A stretch of DNA of 64,000 bases from Bacteroidota bacterium (GTDB taxonomy: Bacteria > Bacteroidota > Bacteroidia > JAFLBG01). The notes below the pieces were generated by a model that was not told where the DNA came from, searched no databases, and was given only the letters and a program-made list of their open reading frames with translations. The DNA is taken from contig JAFLBG010000016.1 of the NCBI GenBank assembly GCA_017303975.1, forward strand, positions 1 to 64,000, in the 5' to 3' direction. The translations under genes were made by a program, and so were the position numbers. Positions 57,048 to 64,000 of this stretch are shown piece after piece (position 1 is the first letter of the stretch; each line of letters starts with the position of its first letter).

Positions 57048-58313
57048 TTATTCAAACTTTATAGATTTGATAGGCGATATTTTAGATATGATGTAGGATG
57101 GGATAATTAGAAAAAGTATGCAACAAATTACAATCAATAAATTTAGCAGTCCAATAGATACAAAGTCAATATTTATAGGCACAACTGATAAATAATAGGT
57201 TTCTTTAGCAAGGGTTAAAAATTCAAATTTTTGTTGCAGAAAACACAATCCAATACCCAAAATGTTTCCCGCCAAAATCCCAACAAATAAAATGTATAAA
57301 GCGTGATACAGAAAAATTTTTCGAATAGTAAAATTTTTTGCTCCAATAGCTTTTAAAATACCAATTAAATTGGTTTGCTCGAGTATAAGTATAAGCAACG
57401 TGGCAATCATATTAATGCTGGCTACAATTATCATGAGAGCTATTACAATAATGGCATTCATGTCTTGAAGGTCTAGCCATGAAAATATTGTTGGGTTTGC
57501 TTGCTGAATTGTTTTTGAAGAATACAAAGGTCCTATTTCTGTACTTATATAATCTGCGGTAGGGTTTAAATTTTCAATTGTATGCAGCAGTATTTCAAAG
57601 CCTGCAATCTGATTGGGCGGCCAGTAATTTATTTTTTGCAGTTGTTGTATATCAACCCAAACCGATTTTTTATCAAAGTCTTCTAAACCGGTATCAAAAA
57701 TGCCACAAATTTTAAAATCTCGAATTCGTTGCTCGTATTGCACAATAGCGGAATCGGAATTTTCGTAATCTTTTTTTTGAGTAACAAAATAGATAAACAA
57801 CTTATCTCCAATTTTAAGATGTAGTCGAGACGCAACAATTTTAGAAATTAGAATATCTTTTGAAATACTATCGCTGCTAATATTGGGTAATCTGCCTTCT
57901 GTTAAATTGGTTTGCAGAAAATTCCAGTTGTAAGACGAGTCTACTCCTTTTAAAACAACACCTTCTATTTCATCTTGTGTTTTAATAATTCCATTTTTTA
58001 CAATAAAAGGCTGAATGCTTTTGATGTTAGGGTGTTTTTTCAAATCCTCTAAAAATGCTTGATTGCTAGCAATTGGGAGCGGCTCTCCGGAATTATTGTC
58101 GTCAAAATTTGTTATTTGCACATGTGCTCCAAATCCGGCAACCTTATCACGTATGGCTTGCTGAAAACCGGTAACAATAGAAACGGTAATAATCATTACT
58201 GCCAGTCCTAGTGCTACAGCTATATTGGCAATACGAATAATAGGTTTAGAAAATTGCCCTTGTTTGGATGAAGAGAAAATTAATTTCTTAGCTATGAAGA
58301 ATGCTGTATTCAA
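57048..58313 (-). CDS. LolE/FtsX-like ABC transporter permease
   Basis: The 421-residue protein starts at a TTG (no ATG alternative in frame), giving MNTAFFIAKKLIF, which fits the family's N-terminus. There is one membrane segment near residue 35, a long extracytoplasmic domain to about 270, and three C-terminal segments (MNAIIVIALMIIVASINMIATLLILI, then ALYILFVGILAGNILGIGLCF and LLNLLIVICCILFLIIPSYI). This matches LolC/LolE-type permeases for lipoprotein release. No ATPase adjoins it. The orphan LolD-like ATPase at 29936 is a candidate partner. Confidence 0.87.
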   Translation of the reverse strand: MNTAFFIAKKLIFSSSKQGQFSKPIIRIANIAVALGLAVMIITVSIVTGFQQAIRDKVAGFGAHVQITNFDDNNSGEPLPIASNQAFLEDLKKHPNIKSIQPFIVKNGIIKTQDEIEGVVLKGVDSSYNWNFLQTNLTEGRLPNISSDSISKDILISKIVASRLHLKIGDKLFIYFVTQKKDYENSDSAIVQYEQRIRDFKICGIFDTGLEDFDKKSVWVDIQQLQKINYWPPNQIAGFEILLHTIENLNPTADYISTEIGPLYSSKTIQQANPTIFSWLDLQDMNAIIVIALMIIVASINMIATLLILILEQTNLIGILKAIGAKNFTIRKIFLYHALYILFVGILAGNILGIGLCFLQQKFEFLTLAKETYYLSVVPINIDFVSIGLLNLLIVICCILFLIIPSYIISKISPIKSIKFE

Positions 58314-58405
58314 GTAAAGTAGTAATTAAACAAACACTTAAACATAGCTATTTCTTTTTGAGAATTTTAAAAAAAAATGTAAATTGAAAGGACAATCCTC
58401 CTAAA

Positions 58406-61400
58406 ATGTTTATAAAGCAACATTTACGCTTAGTTGTCTTTTTTCTGCTATTAATAAATTCACTAGTTTATAGAAGCTCTATTGCTGCAACTCAAACAAA
58501 TTCATTAACAATTACTGCAAGTAAAACTAATTTGTGCAATGGGGGTTCTACTTCTTACAAAGCCATTACAAAGGGGGCTTATAATGGAAATATTTCTTAT
58601 AAGTGGTATTTTCCGGGAGGTTCTCCTTCTTTTTCTACATTAAAGAATCCCTCAGTTTCTTATAGCACAAGTGGCAGTTATCCTGTAAAGCTTGTTGTCA
58701 CTGCAAAAAATATTACTGATTCAATTTCTTACAATTCGTTTATAACCGTAAAGTCACCCATTGCTGCCATGTCAGCAACTGTTGCTTTGCCAGTTTGCGT
58801 TGTAAGTTCACAAATGCTTGAGCCTTCTGTAACTGGTGGTTTCGGTTCTTATAAATATAGTTGGAATACAGGTGCTACTACAAAAGCAGTAAGTAATCTA
58901 AAACAAGGGACTTATTCTTTGGTAGTAACAGATGCAAATAATTGCTCCACACAAACCTCTGTAATGCTAAAAGCAGCAGGCGATTTAACGGTAACGGTTA
59001 CAACCACCAGTTTGTCGTGCAGCGGTGGAAATAATGCAATAGCCTGTGTTAATGCAAGTGGTGGAGTTGGTCCTTATTCTTATACCTGGAGTACAGGAGA
59101 AACAACACAATGTATTAGTGGGCTTGGGCCTGGCACTTATTCTGTTAGTGTAATTGATGGGGGCGCAAATTGTCATATCCCTGCTGTTGCGGTAATTTTA
59201 CCCGTAAGTACGTTGGGGCTATCGCTTACAACTAATTCGGTAGTTTGTTTTAGTCAAAGTAATGGTTCGGTTTCTGCAAATCCTTCCGGAGGAAGTGGTG
59301 GATATACCTATGTTTGGAGCAATCTAGCTACGAGTTCAACTATTAGTGGAGTTCCAATAGGTGTTTATTCTGTAACCGTTAACGATGGAGGTGGTTGTAG
59401 TGCCATAGCTACAAGTACTGTCAATGGACCTACTCAACTTAATTCTACAATTTGGGCAAATACAGTAGCTTGTGGAGCTGCCGTCACAACCGCATCTGTT
59501 GCTGTTTCTGGAGGTGTTGGCTCTTATACATACAACTGGAGTAATGGTGCTACTGGTAATCCGATAAATAATGCCCCTGTTGGTGTTGTATCCGTTACAG
59601 TGCTAGATGCGAATAGTTGTAGTATTACAAAATCTGTAACGGTTACATCAAATTCACAAATAACAGTTAACATAACCACTACAAGTGTTTCTTGTAATGG
59701 TGGTAGTACCGGAAATGCCTCTGTTCAAGCATCCGGAGGAAGTGGCAACTATACGTATGTTTGGAGTAATTTATCTACAGGTGCATCCATTACTAATATT
59801 TTAGCCGGAGTTTATTCTGTAACAGTTGATGATGGTAGTGGATGTGTAATTTTTGCTAGTGCATCTGTTGCAGAGCCTATCGCTTTAAGTGCACTAATTT
59901 CGGCTACCAATATTGGTTGTACAGGCTCAGGCACTGGTGCAGCGTTGGCTACTGTTAGCGGTGGCTCAGGTAGCTACACCTATTTGTGGAGCACCAACGC
60001 TACTTTACAACAAGTAAATAATTTAACTGTGGGTACTTACTCTGTAGTTGTAACAGATGGTAATCTTTGTTCGATTTCTAATACAGTTTCCATAACCCAA
60101 AATAGTGCGCTAACTGCAAGTGTAACTTCTGTAAATGCAAATTGCAATCAAGCGGATGGCTCTGCGCTGGTTATAGTATCTGGAGGTTCAGGAGCATATA
60201 CATATTTGTGGAGTAATGCACAATTCAATGCACAAGCTACCTCATTAGTAGCGGGTCTTTACACTGTAACAGTTACCGAAGGTGTTAATTGTTTGGTTCA
60301 AGCCACCGTTAATGTGTCAAATAATTCAGGCGTTTCAGCACAACTTGTTTCTACTAATTCTGTTTCATGTTACAGTGGTACAAATGGTAGCATAGAGGTT
60401 GTGGGCACCGGTGGAAGTATTCCGTATCAATATTCGTGGAACACCTCCTCGAATAATCCGCAGCTGTCGGCACTATCCGCAGGGGTTTATACTTGTACGG
60501 TAAAAGATAATCAGGGTTGTGTCGATTTTATTTCTGTTACAATTTCTGAACCACCCTTGTTAACAACTACTATCAATTCAACATCTGTTACCTGTAATGG
60601 AGGTTCTGACGGAACAGCGGATGTCTTTGTGTTGGGCGGAACTCCTTCATACTCTTATCAATGGAGCAACGGTTTTTCGCTCTTGCAAATAGCTGGTTTA
60701 ACAACAGGAACATACTCCGTAATTATTGCTGATGCCAATGGATGTACAAGTACATCTACAGTGTTGATTTCTGAGCCACCGCTTTTGACGGTAACTATCT
60801 CGGGAAATAGTATGGTATGCAGCGGGCAACAGACAAGCATTTCTGCAACGGCATCAGGAGGAAGCCCTACTTATATGTATAGTTGGAATAATTCATTCAC
60901 AGGGCAAAATTTACAGCTAACTGTAACAGGCCTAACAACACTTACTGTTGTAGCAATTGATAATAACGGGTGTACTGCTTTTTCAACAAGTGTGATAGAT
61001 AATTTTTCTGTAACACCGGTTTCTTTTACAGCTAACGATACCAGCGGATGTCCGGAACATTGTGTTGTTTTTTCTATTGTAAACGCTTTTGCTCAAAATG
61101 TGAATTGGGATTTTGGAGATGGCAATACTTCTGCTTTGAACAATCCAACACACTGTTACTCTGCCTCAGGCGCATACGCTGTTTCGCTTACTTTAATTGA
61201 TGCAAACGGATGCGCTGCTACACAAACGAAAAATAATTATATACAAGTTGTTGGAAAGCCTACCGCCAATTTTACTGCAACTCCTTTAACGACAAGTATT
61301 TTAGATCCACTTGTTCAATTTACAGATAATAGTGTTGGTGCTGCTACCTGGTTGTGGAGCTTTGGGGATGGGAATCATTCTACTTCTACAAATCAGAATA

Positions 61401-61792
61401 CTACTTTTTCGTACGATCAAATTGGAGATTATAATGTAACACTGCTTGTTGCAAACTCCGATGGTTGTATGGATAGTACAACCTTAACGATTTCTATAAC
61501 GCCAGATTTTTTGTTGTACATTCCCAATACCTTTACTCCGAATGATGACGGTAGAAACGATGTTTTTTTACCTTACGGTGTAGGAGTAAGTTTTGAAAAA
61601 TATGTTTTGGAAATATTTGATAGGTGGGGCAATTTGATTTGGGAAACTACTCAGTGGGGCGAAGGCTGGGATGGAAGAGCTAACGGAGGAGCAGATGTTT
61701 CGCAACAAGAAGTGTACGTGTATAAAATATCAGCGAAAGATGTTTTGGGCTACAAGCATTCATTTGTAGGAAATGTAAATCTTATAAAATAG
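58406..61792 (+). CDS. Large SprB/PKD-repeat protein with gliding-type (T9SS type B) C-terminal domain
   Basis: The 1,128-residue protein has a signal peptide (LINSLVYRSSIAA) and an N-terminal PKD-like domain (KWYFPGGSPSFSTLKNPS). About ten SprB-type repeats follow (YSVTVNDGGGCS- and SGGSGSYTYLWS-like), with diverged DNA sequence. Two PKD domains lie near residues 890-1035 (VNWDFGDGNTSALNNPTH and TWLWSFGDGNHS). The last 85 residues are a gliding-associated C-terminal domain (IPNTFTPNDDGRNDVFLP, then IFDRWGNLIWE). It is a predicted T9SS-exported surface or adhesion protein, with an older repeat array than the one at 1-2610. Confidence 0.92.
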   Translation: MFIKQHLRLVVFFLLLINSLVYRSSIAATQTNSLTITASKTNLCNGGSTSYKAITKGAYNGNISYKWYFPGGSPSFSTLKNPSVSYSTSGSYPVKLVVTAKNITDSISYNSFITVKSPIAAMSATVALPVCVVSSQMLEPSVTGGFGSYKYSWNTGATTKAVSNLKQGTYSLVVTDANNCSTQTSVMLKAAGDLTVTVTTTSLSCSGGNNAIACVNASGGVGPYSYTWSTGETTQCISGLGPGTYSVSVIDGGANCHIPAVAVILPVSTLGLSLTTNSVVCFSQSNGSVSANPSGGSGGYTYVWSNLATSSTISGVPIGVYSVTVNDGGGCSAIATSTVNGPTQLNSTIWANTVACGAAVTTASVAVSGGVGSYTYNWSNGATGNPINNAPVGVVSVTVLDANSCSITKSVTVTSNSQITVNITTTSVSCNGGSTGNASVQASGGSGNYTYVWSNLSTGASITNILAGVYSVTVDDGSGCVIFASASVAEPIALSALISATNIGCTGSGTGAALATVSGGSGSYTYLWSTNATLQQVNNLTVGTYSVVVTDGNLCSISNTVSITQNSALTASVTSVNANCNQADGSALVIVSGGSGAYTYLWSNAQFNAQATSLVAGLYTVTVTEGVNCLVQATVNVSNNSGVSAQLVSTNSVSCYSGTNGSIEVVGTGGSIPYQYSWNTSSNNPQLSALSAGVYTCTVKDNQGCVDFISVTISEPPLLTTTINSTSVTCNGGSDGTADVFVLGGTPSYSYQWSNGFSLLQIAGLTTGTYSVIIADANGCTSTSTVLISEPPLLTVTISGNSMVCSGQQTSISATASGGSPTYMYSWNNSFTGQNLQLTVTGLTTLTVVAIDNNGCTAFSTSVIDNFSVTPVSFTANDTSGCPEHCVVFSIVNAFAQNVNWDFGDGNTSALNNPTHCYSASGAYAVSLTLIDANGCAATQTKNNYIQVVGKPTANFTATPLTTSILDPLVQFTDNSVGAATWLWSFGDGNHSTSTNQNTTFSYDQIGDYNVTLLVANSDGCMDSTTLTISITPDFLLYIPNTFTPNDDGRNDVFLPYGVGVSFEKYVLEIFDRWGNLIWETTQWGEGWDGRANGGADVSQQEVYVYKISAKDVLGYKHSFVGNVNLIK

Positions 61793-61915
61793 TAGTTGAA
61801 AGGAATCCCAAATTTTCTTATTTAGAGAGTTAGTGCGCTTTATTGAAAAAGCATCTACTATCTAATTTCATTTAATTATTCTACTATCGGGGCATAGTAT
61901 TTGTTAGCGTAATAC

Positions 61916-61923
61916 TATATTTG
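61916..61923 (+). promoter_or_regulatory. -7 promoter box for the NamZ gene
   Basis: TATATTTG, a full match to TAnnTTTG, 15 nt before the ATG at 61939. Its last three bases form the in-frame TTG at 61921, which should not be taken as a start. TTTG at 61900-61903 is too close to be a standard -33 element. Confidence 0.55.
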
Positions 61924-61938
61924 TGTTTACAGAAAATT

Positions 61939-63138
61939 ATGCGCATTCTAATTTCAAAGAAGAGATTTCTTTTTTTATTACTAGCTCAATTAAATATTCT
62001 TGTTTTTGCACAACAGCGTAAAACAGTTACAGAAATTTTATCCGGAGCAGATAATACCGAATCGTATTTACAACTAATTCGCAATTCGGCTGTAGCCATT
62101 GTTACTAATCAAACCGGAGTAATTGGAAATAAAACCCATATAGTAGATAGTTTACTTACAAGAGGGATTAATGTAAAAAAAATATTTGCTCCGGAACACG
62201 GATTCCGGGGTGTAGCAGATGCCGGAGAGCATTTAAAAAGTGGAAAGGATAAGCGCACCGGACTTCCAATTGTTTCTTTATACGGGAAAAACTACAAACC
62301 TAATGCAGCAGATTTACAGGATGTAGATGTGGTTTTGTTTGACATACAAGATGTCGGAGCTCGATTTTATACCTATATCTCCACATTACACTATGTTATG
62401 GAGGCATGTGCCGAAAACAATAAGCAACTTATTGTATTAGACAGACCAAACCCGAATGGTTTTTATATTGATGGTCCTGTGTTGGAAGAAAAGAATAAAT
62501 CGTTTGTTGGCATGCATCCGGTACCTATTGTTTATGGTATGACAATTGGAGAATATGCCAAAATGATTAATGGCGAAGAATGGCTGGCAAATAAAATGAA
62601 ATGTAATTTGATAGTCATACCACTCACTAATTATTCTCATTCCGATTTATATGAACTGCCCATAAAGCCCTCTCCTAATTTGCCAAATAATACTGCAATT
62701 TATTTATATCCCTCATTGGCTCTGTTTGAAGGTACTAATGTAAGTGTTGGTCGTGGTACAAACTTTCCATTTCAAGTAGTTGGTAAACCGGGTTTAAAGA
62801 AAATGAAATTTAGCTTTACTCCGATTTCTACCCAAGGAGCAAAAGAACCCATGCATAAAAACATAAAATGCTACGGGTATGATTTACGTAGCGATACAAC
62901 TGCTGTAAGCTCAAGAAAAATAAATTTATTTTGGTTGATGGAAAGCTACAAGTTAAGCGTAGAAAAGGAAAAATATTTTAATAATTATTTTAATTCTTTA
63001 GCAGGAAACGCAACTTTAAAGCAACAAGTAATAGATGGAGTATCCGAAGAGAATATAAGAAAATCGTGGGAGGGAGATCTGCAAAAATTCAAACAAATAC
63101 GAAAAAAGTATTTGTTGTATGATGATTTTAAGGAGTAA
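61939..63138 (+). CDS. NamZ-type (DUF1343) exo-beta-N-acetylmuramidase
   Basis: The ATG at 61939 gives 399 residues with a signal peptide (LLLAQLNILVFAQ). The family signatures are clear: SAVAIVTNQTGVIGNKTHIVD near residue 48, FAPEHGFRGVADAGEH near residue 86, YGKNYKPNAADLQDVDVVLFDIQDVGARFYTY, RPNPNGFYIDGPVLE, and EGTNVSVGRGTNFPFQVVG. DUF1343 proteins were identified as exo-lytic N-acetylmuramidases (NamZ) that release terminal MurNAc from peptidoglycan fragments for recycling. The start chosen avoids a TTG lying within the -7 box. A strong terminator follows. Confidence 0.9.
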   Translation: MRILISKKRFLFLLLAQLNILVFAQQRKTVTEILSGADNTESYLQLIRNSAVAIVTNQTGVIGNKTHIVDSLLTRGINVKKIFAPEHGFRGVADAGEHLKSGKDKRTGLPIVSLYGKNYKPNAADLQDVDVVLFDIQDVGARFYTYISTLHYVMEACAENNKQLIVLDRPNPNGFYIDGPVLEEKNKSFVGMHPVPIVYGMTIGEYAKMINGEEWLANKMKCNLIVIPLTNYSHSDLYELPIKPSPNLPNNTAIYLYPSLALFEGTNVSVGRGTNFPFQVVGKPGLKKMKFSFTPISTQGAKEPMHKNIKCYGYDLRSDTTAVSSRKINLFWLMESYKLSVEKEKYFNNYFNSLAGNATLKQQVIDGVSEENIRKSWEGDLQKFKQIRKKYLLYDDFKE

Positions 63139-63182
63139 TTTTTTTCCAAAATCTCGAGTATATAATACGATAACCTGCATAA

Positions 63183-63221
63183 AAAAAAGAGGTGGTTCTT
63201 ATTAAGAACCACCTCTTTTTT
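63183..63221. terminator. Bidirectional intrinsic terminator
   Basis: Perfect 18-bp inverted repeat (63183-63200 and 63204-63221) around a 3-nt centre, flanked by A- and T-runs. It serves both the NamZ gene (plus) and the convergent T9SS protein (minus, stop at 63237). Confidence 0.92.
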
Positions 63222-63236
63222 ATGCTTTTATAATTA

Positions 63237-64000
63237 TTACTGCTTTACAATTTTCTTTGTAATAACATTGTCGTTATTGTTTATCTGTATGTAATACACA
63301 CCATTTGTATGGTTGTTTAAATCAATTTCTAATTTATTAGAAACAGAATTTACCACAGAATACACAACTTGTCCTTTTATATCAAACACAGTAACAGTAG
63401 CGTTGTTTAAATTCTCTATAGAATTTAAAGTAAACATTCCTGAAGTTGGGTTTGGATATAACGAGAAGCCGTTCGCATCAGTATCTTCAATCGACATAGG
63501 ATCAGAAGCGGAGGCGCAAATAGTGAAAGTAGTAGTAGCTGGGGCTGCAGAATAATAGTCGTACACACGAACGAAATATGTTTGGCCTATTGTAAGTCCT
63601 GTGCCTACTAGGTACTCAATTCCACCAAGATTAAAATCATTGTCTTCGCACTTAATCTCTGTATTGGATGCGCATGATGAATAAAGAGAAATTACCGCAT
63701 CAAAACTAGACGAGCCAGTTACTTTTATGCCATTTGTAGCAGCTGTTGCAACAAATGAGTACCATACATCATCAGTGGCTGTTCCTGTACATGCTGTTGG
63801 GTTAGATAGTGTTGCACCTGCTACATCCCCAACTGTAGGAGATGTGCAAGCACTACCAACAGAAAGTGCAATAGCTCCAGAGCACTCATCATTAGATGGA
63901 GCAGGCGGTGGTGGTGGTGCTTGATAAACACAAACATCAAATGTTCCTCTTACAGAAGTTCCTAAATAAAACACCGCCATATAATATGTCTGACCAATTG
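63237..64000 (-). CDS. T9SS type A sorting-domain protein, C-terminal part (partial)
   Basis: The frame stays open past the window end: codons upstream of the Met at 63980 read IGQTYY, matching the IGQTYF of the next domain copy, so that Met is internal. Visible are the end of one domain, a Pro-rich linker (APPPPPAPSND), and a second beta domain (ECSGAIALSVGSACTSPTVGDV ... GLTIGQTYFVRVYDYYSA). A type A sorting domain starts near LYPNPTSGMFTLNS and ends KKIVKQ. It is a secreted multidomain protein, probably with tandem copies of the same domain. Function is unknown. Confidence 0.9.
   Translation of the reverse strand, partial: IGQTYYMAVFYLGTSVRGTFDVCVYQAPPPPPAPSNDECSGAIALSVGSACTSPTVGDVAGATLSNPTACTGTATDDVWYSFVATAATNGIKVTGSSSFDAVISLYSSCASNTEIKCEDNDFNLGGIEYLVGTGLTIGQTYFVRVYDYYSAAPATTTFTICASASDPMSIEDTDANGFSLYPNPTSGMFTLNSIENLNNATVTVFDIKGQVVYSVVNSVSNKLEIDLNNHTNGVYYIQINNNDNVITKKIVKQ

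Noticed and set aside
63237-63980. The minus-strand gene at the window end as a complete gene starting at 63980
   Set aside because: The codons upstream of that Met are in frame and match the repeated domain of the same protein (IGQTYY), so the Met is internal and the gene continues outside the window.

Overview
The window looks like a chromosomal segment of a Bacteroidota bacterium, probably of the gliding or type IX secretion (T9SS) type around Flavobacteriales and relatives. The DNA is visibly AT-rich. It carries gldB and gldC, a PorT-family barrel, five proteins with T9SS type A C-terminal signals, two with gliding-type (type B) C-terminal domains, SprB and PKD repeats, and a CarboxypepD_reg-type TonB-dependent receptor. 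Seven upstream regions show the Bacteroidota -7 promoter motif TAnnTTTG. No rRNA, tRNA, CRISPR array, transposase or phage gene was seen. Genus-level placement is not possible from this window.

Layout. 1-3224 (minus) is the 5' part of a very large SprB-repeat secreted protein, built from near-identical 225-bp tandem repeats and running off the window. 3553-9762 holds an FAA-hydrolase-family enzyme, a YegS-like lipid kinase, the TonB receptor, a lipoprotein and a barrel-like protein. 10275-13773 (minus) is the succinate dehydrogenase/fumarate reductase operon. 13990-18368 has pth, a peptide-binding lipoprotein, a 2H phosphoesterase and a RecD-like helicase. 18435-26888 has a T9SS protein, the DUF3822-rsmD-coaD-thioredoxin run, a LuxE-like acyl ligase, a TMTC-like membrane TPR protein and two lipoproteins. 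26975-31580 has polA, a LolD/MacB-type ATPase, a PduO-type adenosyltransferase and a DUF2795 protein. 31658-40495 has a lipoprotein, a patatin-barrel fusion, a BtuF-like protein with a cystathionine beta-synthase-like enzyme, a DUF6265-like protein with nadE, a PorT-family barrel, and gldB-gldC. 40624-50658 holds gliding/T9SS secreted proteins, an M1 peptidase, and a periplasmic HMA protein paired with an outer-membrane protein. 50835-63138 has metK, a zinc-ribbon/SPFH pair resembling Bacillus YdjG/YdjI, a small secreted protein, ATP-dependent pckA, a LolE-like permease, a second SprB/PKD protein and a NamZ (DUF1343) exo-muramidase. 63237-64000 is the C-terminal part of another T9SS cargo protein.

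How the genes fit together. Housekeeping functions (sdhCAB, pth, rsmD, coaD, polA, nadE, metK, pckA) are interleaved with cell-surface genes. Ten strong hairpin terminators, several of them symmetrical and serving convergent genes, divide the window into short transcription units. No single new defence or biosynthetic system is evident. The most unusual items are the homogenised SprB array, the SPFH/zinc-ribbon pair, the HMA/outer-membrane pair with its contested divergent start, and the overlap of -7 boxes with apparent TTG start codons.
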